Source: CBFGRU01 sp965651255
GTDB lineage: Bacteria > Planctomycetota > Phycisphaerae > Phycisphaerales > SM1A02
Assembly (NCBI GenBank): GCA_965651255.1
Contig: CBFGRU010000094.1
Coordinates: 1 to 10,574, forward strand
DNA length: 10,574 bases
Direction: 5' to 3'
Made by a program: the position numbers and the translations under genes. Of the stretch, positions 5,569-10,574 are shown piece after piece; positions within the stretch are counted from its first letter, which is position 1, and every line of letters starts with the position of its first letter. Under the pieces are notes generated by a model, which did no database searches, was not told the DNA's origin, and saw only the letters and a program-made list of their open reading frames with translations.

Positions 5569-7463
5569 CGAATCCGCAGGCGCGGCGGTTCTGACGATGT
5601 CGGCTGAGGCGAACTGCCCGGCGCCGCTGCCGATTCGCCTTCAAACATCTGGTGGCTGACCAGCCGTCGGTACAGCTCACAACGCTCGAGCAGCTCCTCG
5701 TGCGTTCCGACATCGGCGATCGCCCCTTCGTTCATCACCACGATCCGGTCGGCATTCAGCACCGTCGATAGTCGGTGGGCAATGATCAGCGATGTTCTTC
5801 CCCGACAGAACTCTTCGAGCGCGGCGTTGATGTGCGCTTCACTCTCTGCATCGATCTGACTGGTCGCTTCATCGAGAATGAGAATCGAAGGATTGCGCAG
5901 AATCGCGCGGGCAATCGCCAGCCGCTGACGCTGGCCGCCGGAAAGCGATGCCCCCTGCTCGCGCACGTTGGCATCGTACCCGCCCGGAAGGTTCAGAATG
6001 AACGCCTCCGCATGCGCTCGACGAGCCGCATCGACGATCTGCTCCCGGCGAACCTGCTCCAGTCCGAAGGCGATGTTCTCAGCCACCGTGCCCAGGAAGA
6101 GAACCGTCTCCTGAGTCACCACCCCCACTTGTCGGCGCAGACTGCGCAGACTGACCGTGCCGATATCGACGCCGTCAATCAGGACCCGGCCTGCCGATGG
6201 TCGCAAGAGGCGCGGCACGAGACTGAGCAGCGTCGTCTTGCCCGAGCCGTTCGGACCGACGATGGCAATTCGCTCGCCATGCTGAATGGTGAGCGAGACA
6301 TCGTTGAGCGCTGGTATCTCCGCCCCGGGGTAGATGAGTGAAACGCGCTCGAACGTAATCTCCCGCGCGTGACGCCCAAGCGGCGGACGACGGAACCCCA
6401 CCGCGTTCTCATCCGGCTCATCAAGCATGTCGCGCAATCGCTCTGCCGGCGCGGAAGCCGCCTGAATCTCCGTCACCAGCCCCGTAATCGGCCGGAACGA
6501 CGCACCGGCCACCGCGAGCGCGGCGAGCGCAAGGATAAACCGTTCGATCTGCAGATTGCCATCGAGAATCTGTTTGGCCGCGATAATCGCGAGGCCGCCG
6601 ATCGCAAAGATTGCGATCGTCTCCACCAAGGGCGCCGAGAGCGCCCGCGCGGATCGTACTTTCAGCTCCTGGTGAATCACTTCACGGTTCGCTTTGGCGA
6701 ACTGCCGCGTCGCCTTTTTCTCCGCCACGTTCGCCTTCACCGAGCGCAGGCCCTGAAGCGATTCGGTTGAAATGCGGAGCAGCACTTCCTGGGCGCGAAG
6801 CGCACCGCGTGTGCCCCGACGAATCCGCTTGCCGAGCTTGCGCAACACCATCGCGAGAAACGGCGCGACGATGATGAACAGGAGAGACAATCCCGGCTCG
6901 ACGATGATCGCCACGATAAGGGCGGCGAGCCCCTTCGTCGCCTGCGCGACGGTCTTACTCGTCAGCGCAATGAAGCCGCGCTGCAATTCCGCGCAGTCGC
7001 GGATGATGCGCGCGATGAACTCGCTCGGCCCGCGCTCGATCACCCGCCCGAGCGGGAGGTGAATGATCCGGTGAAACGCCTGCAGGCGAACGAGCGCCAC
7101 CGCCTTGGTCGTCACCGTGTAACTGAGGTACTGATGCAGAAAGTTGGCCATCGCCCCGAACACGGTCAGGATCGCCAGCCCCCCGATGATGAGCAAAATG
7201 CCCTCGAAGGGTGATTCCGGCAGCTGCGCGAGCGCCCACTCCGGCACGGCGACGATCGGACTGTCCGCGTTGTACTCGGTGGCGAGTTCAACCAGCGACT
7301 TTCGTTCTGCCGGGTCGGGGTTCAGGATCATCGCCATCATCGGGCCGAGCGAAAGCAGCCCGACGCCCAGACCGCCAGCGGAAAGGAAGGCAAAGAAGAT
7401 CGCGAGCGACAGCCGGCCCCGGTCGCGGAGCATGAGACGGGCGAATTGCCAGAACGAACTCAC
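5550..7463 (-). CDS. MsbA-type ABC exporter (fused membrane and ATPase domains)
   Basis: The 637-residue half-transporter probably works as a homodimer in the inner membrane, exporting lipids, drugs or peptides. The membrane domain spans about 17-330, with hydrophobic segments near 18-47, 88-112, 172-205 and 278-325. The ATPase domain (about 368-605) has Walker A GPNGSGKT (403-410), Q451, signature LSGGQ (507-511), Walker B ILILDEAT (527-534) and switch H563, all intact. The loop after the first segment (about 48-86) is long and acidic, and the last 30 residues form a Ser/Pro-rich tail. The start is GTG at 7463, supported by AGGAG 10 nt upstream; homology-like sequence begins at once. aroA ends 24 nt upstream, so co-transcription is likely, but no functional link is visible. 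The cargo cannot be told; the msbA name would be a guess. Confidence 0.93.
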   Translation of the reverse strand: MSSFWQFARLMLRDRGRLSLAIFFAFLSAGGLGVGLLSLGPMMAMILNPDPAERKSLVELATEYNADSPIVAVPEWALAQLPESPFEGILLIIGGLAILTVFGAMANFLHQYLSYTVTTKAVALVRLQAFHRIIHLPLGRVIERGPSEFIARIIRDCAELQRGFIALTSKTVAQATKGLAALIVAIIVEPGLSLLFIIVAPFLAMVLRKLGKRIRRGTRGALRAQEVLLRISTESLQGLRSVKANVAEKKATRQFAKANREVIHQELKVRSARALSAPLVETIAIFAIGGLAIIAAKQILDGNLQIERFILALAALAVAGASFRPITGLVTEIQAASAPAERLRDMLDEPDENAVGFRRPPLGRHAREITFERVSLIYPGAEIPALNDVSLTIQHGERIAIVGPNGSGKTTLLSLVPRLLRPSAGRVLIDGVDIGTVSLRSLRRQVGVVTQETVLFLGTVAENIAFGLEQVRREQIVDAARRAHAEAFILNLPGGYDANVREQGASLSGGQRQRLAIARAILRNPSILILDEATSQIDAESEAHINAALEEFCRGRTSLIIAHRLSTVLNADRIVVMNEGAIADVGTHEELLERCELYRRLVSHQMFEGESAAAPGSSPQPTSSEPPRLRIRPASSE

Positions 7464-7487
7464 GGAGCGTTGACTCCTGCTGCTGCA

Positions 7488-8855
7488 TTATCCATCGTAC
7501 AGCGTAGCAAAATCCCGCCAGAAACCGGGGTAGCTCTTGGCCACGCACGCCGGGTTGCGGATCGAAAGGCCCGGCCGAACCAGCCCGAGCACGGCGAACG
7601 CCATCGCCATCCGATGATCGTTGTAGGTCTCAATCACCACCGGGTCGACCGTGGTGAGGTTCCCGTTCGCATCCCGCGGCATGGGGTGAATGATGAGGGC
7701 GACATCATCATCGGATTCGTCGATCTCGACTTTGCAGCCGACTTTGGTCAGTTCGTTCGCGAGCGCCGCGACGCGATCGGTCTCCTTGACGCGCAGGGTG
7801 CGCAGGCCGTCCAGCCGGGCATCTACACCGTGGCCAGCAACCAACACCGCCGTCGTCATGGAAGCATCCGGGTGAGAACCACATGACAGAACTAGCGGCG
7901 ATCCATGCCGCCATTCTCCTTTGCGCGTGGCCGTCCGTTCAATGTCGAGAACGACGTTGTAGAACATCGCATCTGGCTGGGGCGAGATGTACGACCATTC
8001 CTCCGCTTCGCCGAGATTCGTCGGATTCATGATCCTGACCCACGCACGATCAATCAGGCTTCTGGCCGCGAGCCAATAAACAGCGCTACTCGCGTCGATC
8101 TCAACCGCGAAGTCGCGTCCATTCACTGAATGGCTATGAATCGTGACTGACTCGATCTCAAGGATCGGCGCATCAATCTCCACTGGAACGTTCCACTCAT
8201 TGAGTACATCGATTGACAGTTCAATGTATGAAACGCTTGTTGGTTGTTCCGCAAATCGAATCGAGAGTGTCGAACTAAGCCATGGCGCAATCAGAATCAC
8301 CGCCGATATGAACTGACTGCTCGCCGTCCGGCCGACCGTCAGTTCACCACCCTTGAACTGATCACTCGGCGTGATGCGCACCGGCAGTCGACCGTCCCGT
8401 TCGGTGTACTCGATGTTCGCTCCGAGTTGTCGGAGCAGATCAACGCCTTCCGCGATCGGCCGCTCGCGCATGCGCGGCGAACCGTCCACCACGACCGGCT
8501 CCTTCGCCAGACACGCGCACGCGATCATGAAGCGCGTCGGCGTGCCGCCATCGCCGAGGTTCACTTCGCCGCCGCGTGGAAAGCGGCCGTTCACGCCGGT
8601 GATGAGGACATCCTCACCTTCCCACTTCGCGGTCGCGCCAAGCGTGCACAGCGCCTTGAGCAATCCATCGGTGTCTTCAGCGCGGAGCGGTCGGATAATG
8701 CGCGATTCACCATTCGCAAGCGCTGCCAGGACGTAGGCCCGGCAGGTGATCGACTTACTCCCCGGCGGCGTGATTGAGACATCGAACGGATTCCGCAGCG
8801 GTTCAATCGGCAGCGGATCGGGCAGTTCATCCAGCGGCAGTCGGTAGTCGATCAT
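7488..8855 (-). CDS. aroA: 3-phosphoshikimate 1-carboxyvinyltransferase (EPSP synthase)
   Basis: This cytoplasmic enzyme joins shikimate-3-phosphate and phosphoenolpyruvate to make EPSP, the sixth step of the shikimate pathway to aromatic amino acids. The 455 residues are slightly longer than the usual 425-445. Active-site motifs are present in order: PGSKSITCR (31-39, K34 and R39), LGDGGTPTR (100-108), PRMRERPI (127-134), SSQFISAV (179-186), DASSAVY (254-260), HPDASMT (329-335, D330), RVKETDR (355-361, K357, E358), YNDHRMAM (411-418) and CVAKSYP (437-443, K440). Two departures are visible: the usual SNR/TNR is TCR, and the usual GNAGT/GNSGT is GDGGT with Phe where E. coli has Pro101. GC falls to 43-50% between about 8101 and 8280. 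The ATG at 8855 is 14 nt after the GroES-like stop and has no strong Shine-Dalgarno, suggesting coupling. Confidence 0.96.
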   Translation of the reverse strand: MIDYRLPLDELPDPLPIEPLRNPFDVSITPPGSKSITCRAYVLAALANGESRIIRPLRAEDTDGLLKALCTLGATAKWEGEDVLITGVNGRFPRGGEVNLGDGGTPTRFMIACACLAKEPVVVDGSPRMRERPIAEGVDLLRQLGANIEYTERDGRLPVRITPSDQFKGGELTVGRTASSQFISAVILIAPWLSSTLSIRFAEQPTSVSYIELSIDVLNEWNVPVEIDAPILEIESVTIHSHSVNGRDFAVEIDASSAVYWLAARSLIDRAWVRIMNPTNLGEAEEWSYISPQPDAMFYNVVLDIERTATRKGEWRHGSPLVLSCGSHPDASMTTAVLVAGHGVDARLDGLRTLRVKETDRVAALANELTKVGCKVEIDESDDDVALIIHPMPRDANGNLTTVDPVVIETYNDHRMAMAFAVLGLVRPGLSIRNPACVAKSYPGFWRDFATLYDG

Positions 8856-8869
8856 GTTGAATCATGTCT

Positions 8870-9202
8870 TCACTGCTTGCGGAAGACCGCGACAACATCT
8901 TCCACCGGCACGACGAACAGCCGATTGTCGCCCTCGAAATCAACCGGGATCGCGTGTTTCGGGTTGAACAGCACCCGATCGTACTGCCGGATCGGGTAGT
9001 CGTGATCGTGCTCGACGTGCGCGGAGATCGAGACGATCCGTCCGGTGATGGTCGGAATCTCGATCTTGTCCGGCAGGTGGATACCGGTCTTGGTCGTTTT
9101 CTTGTCTTCATCCTTGCGGATGAGGACGCGCTTGCCCAGCGGCTCGACGGTCTCGAGCGCGGGCGTGGCATCCTTCGATGATTTGCGGGGTTTCTCAGCC
9201 AT
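8870..9202 (-). CDS. groES: Divergent GroES-like co-chaperonin (Cpn10 family)
   Basis: The 110-residue protein contains the GroES fold signature: VEPLGKRVLIRKDEDKKTTKTG (19-40), a mobile loop ending TGIHLPD (39-45, where the canonical contact is GGIVL), GRIVSIS (54-60) and a C-terminal FVVPVEDVVAVF (96-107). GroES caps the GroEL folding chamber. It differs from a canonical GroES in a charged N-terminal extension of about 18 residues, in the IHL contact, and in a roof region replaced by a His/Asp-rich stretch (AHVEHDHDYP, 61-70). No groEL lies next to it here, so it may be an accessory paralogue; whether it still binds GroEL is open. I chose ATG 9202 (MAEKPRKSS); the frame runs on to 9256 without family resemblance. 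There is no Shine-Dalgarno, but TATCAT lies 6 nt upstream. No CIRCE heat-shock operator is present. aroA follows 14 nt downstream. Confidence 0.83.
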   Translation of the reverse strand: MAEKPRKSSKDATPALETVEPLGKRVLIRKDEDKKTTKTGIHLPDKIEIPTITGRIVSISAHVEHDHDYPIRQYDRVLFNPKHAIPVDFEGDNRLFVVPVEDVVAVFRKQ

Positions 9203-9208
9203 GGGTTG

Positions 9209-9214
9209 ATGATA
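9209..9214 (-). promoter_or_regulatory. Candidate -10 box TATCAT for the groES-aroA-exporter group
   Basis: Minus-strand TATCAT (5/6 to consensus) is followed by CAACCC and the ATG at 9202, so a start 7 nt downstream would fall on the A of the ATG. The layout is nearly the same as at the importer operon (TACGAT, GCACCC, ATG). No -35 box is recognised at normal spacing; a TGGACA further upstream is 33 nt away, too far. Confidence 0.42.
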
Positions 9215-9329
9215 GCGGCCCCGATGCACGCTCACGGAATGGCGCACTGTCCACATGATCCGAGGTCATCCGGGAGCCCGACCGCGTTACCCGTTCGCCC
9301 CTTCGACCGATCGCCGATGGCAGACAAAC

Positions 9330-9338
9330 TGGTACGAT
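9330..9338 (+). promoter_or_regulatory. Candidate extended -10 (TGGTACGAT) for apt
   Basis: The 200 bp gap between the divergent groES-like and apt genes (9203-9402) must hold both promoters. TGG followed by TACGAT resembles an extended -10 element (TGn-TAnnAT) and would start a transcript near 9345, giving a leader of about 58 nt for apt. No -35 box is visible at 17 bp. The hexamer matches only 4/6, so this is weak. Confidence 0.25.
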
Positions 9339-9369
9339 CTTCCGATCGTGCGCGTTGGGTGCGCCGATC
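9334..9369 (+). repeat. Overlapping inverted repeats in the apt leader region
   Basis: ACGATC (9334-9339) pairs perfectly with GATCGT (9344-9349) around a TTCC loop. The same right arm, extended as GATCGTGCGC (9344-9353), can instead pair with GCGCCGATC (9361-9369) around a 7-nt loop with one bulged base. The two hairpins share 9344-9349 and cannot form at once. The first also overlaps the candidate apt -10 box. It could be an operator, alternative RNA folds, or chance, since GATC-rich words are common in this DNA. Confidence 0.3.
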
Positions 9370-9402
9370 TCACGTTGGTTTCCCCTTTGCTGGTGACTCT
9401 TC

Positions 9403-9921
9403 ATGCCCGAACGCCTGCATCGACTCATTCGTGACATCCCTGACTTTCCGAAGCCGGGCATCATGTTCAAGGACATCACGCCCCTGCTGGCCGACCCTTC
9501 GGGCCTCGCGCTCGCGGTCGAGTTCATGGCCAACCCCTTCCGCACGCAGAAGATCGACATCGTGGTCGGCGCCGAGTCGCGCGGCTTCATCTTTGGAACG
9601 GCCATCGCCCAATCCCTCTCCTGTGGATTCGTACCCGTTCGCAAGCCGGGCAAGCTGCCTTCGGAGCGGAAGTCGATCACTTATTCACTCGAATACGGGA
9701 CGGACACGCTGGAGATTCATCAGGATGCGATCAAGCCCGATCAGCGCGTGCTGATGGTGGATGATCTGCTCGCGACCGGCGGCACGATGCGCGCCTGCTG
9801 CGATCTGGTCGAAGGTCTCGGCGCGACGATCATCGGCATCGCGGTGCTGATCGAGCTCGAGTTTCTCAACGGCCGTAAGAAGCTCAAACCGCATGAAGTC
9901 AGTGCGGTGCTGCGGTACTGA
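9403..9921 (+). CDS. apt: Adenine phosphoribosyltransferase
   Basis: This cytoplasmic salvage enzyme converts adenine and PRPP to AMP and pyrophosphate. At 172 residues it has the usual length, and all family motifs are intact: FPKPGIMFKDITPLL (15-29), VVGAESRGFIFG (54-65), RKPGKLP (80-86, the flexible loop), LEYGTDTLEIHQDAI (96-110) and the PRPP-binding VLMVDDLLATGGTM (116-129) with acidic pair D120-D121. The ATG at 9403 is preceded by GGTGA (9392-9396), which matches the 3' part of the Shine-Dalgarno consensus, at 6 nt spacing, and the family's N-terminus begins there. It is divergent from the GroES-like gene across 200 bp, and the alkylation-repair gene follows 39 bp downstream on the same strand, probably in the same transcript. 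Confidence 0.97.
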   Translation: MPERLHRLIRDIPDFPKPGIMFKDITPLLADPSGLALAVEFMANPFRTQKIDIVVGAESRGFIFGTAIAQSLSCGFVPVRKPGKLPSERKSITYSLEYGTDTLEIHQDAIKPDQRVLMVDDLLATGGTMRACCDLVEGLGATIIGIAVLIELEFLNGRKKLKPHEVSAVLRY

Positions 9922-9960
9922 TCGAAGACAGAAAACACACAGCAGAAAACTGAAATCGGG

Positions 9961-10574
9961 ATGGTGAGGATTGCACCGTTGACTGACTCGCTCGTCAACA
10001 TCGCGCGAAAGGAATTGTCGGCCCTGTCCGATGCGCGAAAGGCGCGCGAGATGGCAGCGTACATGAAGACCGAAATGCCCTTCTTCGGCGTGCAGAAGCC
10101 CGAGCGCGAGAAGGTGCTGAAGGTATTGAAGCGCGAGTGCCCGCCCGACTCGCGCACCGCGTACGAGCAATCGATTCGTTCACTATGGAACGAGCCGGAG
10201 CGCGAGTGCAAGTACCTTGCGATCCGCTACGCCCGCGCGTTCCCGGCGCACATCGTGCCTGCCTCGATGCCGCTCTACCAGCGGTTGATCGTCGAGGGCG
10301 CGTGGTGGGATTTCGTGGATGAAGTCGCGATCCAACTCGTCGGCCCGCTCCTCCTGCGCGAGCCCGATCGCCTTGAACCGATGATGACGAAGTGGCTCAA
10401 GGCAAAGGACCTGTGGCTGCGACGCAGCGCAATCGTCGTGCGGATCAAGCACAAGGATCAGACGAACCAGGCGCGACTGTTCGAGGCGTGTGAGCAGTGC
10501 CTGCAGGAAAACGAGTTCTTCATCCGCAAGGCGATCGGCTGGGCGCTGCGCGAGTACGCGAAGGCCCGGCCCGA
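9961..10574 (+). CDS. alkD: AlkD-type DNA alkylation repair glycosylase (HEAT-like repeats), C-terminus cut by window end
   Basis: The 204 complete codons visible contain no stop and run off the right edge. The family removes N3- and N7-alkylated bases from DNA, using tandem HEAT-like helices instead of base flipping. MAAYMK..FFGVQKPER (31-49), WWDFVDEVA (115-123), LRRSAIV (153-159) and FIRKAIGWALREYAK (187-201) are family hallmarks. As I remember Bacillus cereus AlkD, its functional residues Y27, W109, D113, R148 and W187 all map here with a constant offset of 7: Y34, W116, D120, R155 and W194. The enzyme is therefore probably active. The ATG at 9961 has only a poor ribosome site; a TTG at 9979 preceded by GGTGAGG (9963-9969) is a real alternative. 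About 20-30 residues are probably missing. It follows apt by 39 bp of A-rich spacer. Confidence 0.9.
   Translation, partial: MVRIAPLTDSLVNIARKELSALSDARKAREMAAYMKTEMPFFGVQKPEREKVLKVLKRECPPDSRTAYEQSIRSLWNEPERECKYLAIRYARAFPAHIVPASMPLYQRLIVEGAWWDFVDEVAIQLVGPLLLREPDRLEPMMTKWLKAKDLWLRRSAIVVRIKHKDQTNQARLFEACEQCLQENEFFIRKAIGWALREYAKARP

Noticed and set aside
9203..9402. A CIRCE heat-shock operator (TTAGCACTC-N9-GAGTGCTAA) ahead of the GroES-like gene.
   Set aside because: I looked on both strands of the 200 bp gap and found no such inverted repeat.
1..10574. Mobile elements, CRISPR arrays, tRNA or rRNA genes, toxin-antitoxin or defence genes.
   Set aside because: No terminal inverted repeats with transposase, no regularly spaced direct repeats, no tRNA-like cloverleaf and no such protein families were seen; nearly all sequence is used by the eleven genes listed.

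Overview
This is a 10.6 kb piece of an ordinary-looking bacterial chromosome, roughly 60% GC by eye and densely coding. Nothing in it is mobile: there are no IS elements, tRNA, rRNA, CRISPR arrays or phage genes. I suspect a planctomycete, probably of the Phycisphaerae type, but this is inference. The reasons are the loose spacing of housekeeping genes that other phyla keep in different operons, a stand-alone divergent GroES-like gene, and a single-pass, proline-rich protein with a C-terminal tail (consensus like 'EIIDPPIALR') that I associate with that phylum. No marker gene settles the taxonomy.

Layout. Positions 1-4724 are a run of six minus-strand genes, read right to left: a lipoprotein substrate-binding protein, a FecCD-type permease and an ATPase (together a complete BtuF/BtuC/BtuD-like importer for cobalamin or another metal chelate); an unknown membrane-anchored Pro-rich protein; an M24-family Xaa-Pro peptidase; and the first 15 codons of accB, the biotin carboxyl carrier protein, running off the left edge. 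From 4788 to 5516 a single plus-strand gene, divergent from the importer, encodes a coiled-coil, tail-anchored protein with an internal duplication. From 9202 down to 5550 a second minus-strand group contains a divergent GroES-like co-chaperonin, aroA (EPSP synthase) and an MsbA-type ABC exporter. From 9403 to the right edge the plus strand carries apt (adenine phosphoribosyltransferase) and an AlkD-type DNA alkylation repair glycosylase cut by the window end.

How the genes work together. The importer is self-contained: its genes overlap by 4 bp or lie 7 bp apart, so they are very probably translated together. The peptidase next to accB is a common bacterial neighbourhood. apt and alkD probably share a transcript, as both are co-directional with a 39 bp gap. 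groES-aroA-exporter have gaps of 14 and 24 bp and may be co-transcribed without an obvious functional link.

The most interesting pattern is in the starts. Four minus-strand genes (importer lipoprotein, Pro-rich membrane protein, peptidase, GroES-like) have no Shine-Dalgarno sequence but carry a TAnnnT hexamer 6-9 nt before the ATG, as expected for leaderless mRNAs. Several other genes here have SD-like sequences and no such hexamer. I found no convincing new multi-gene system.
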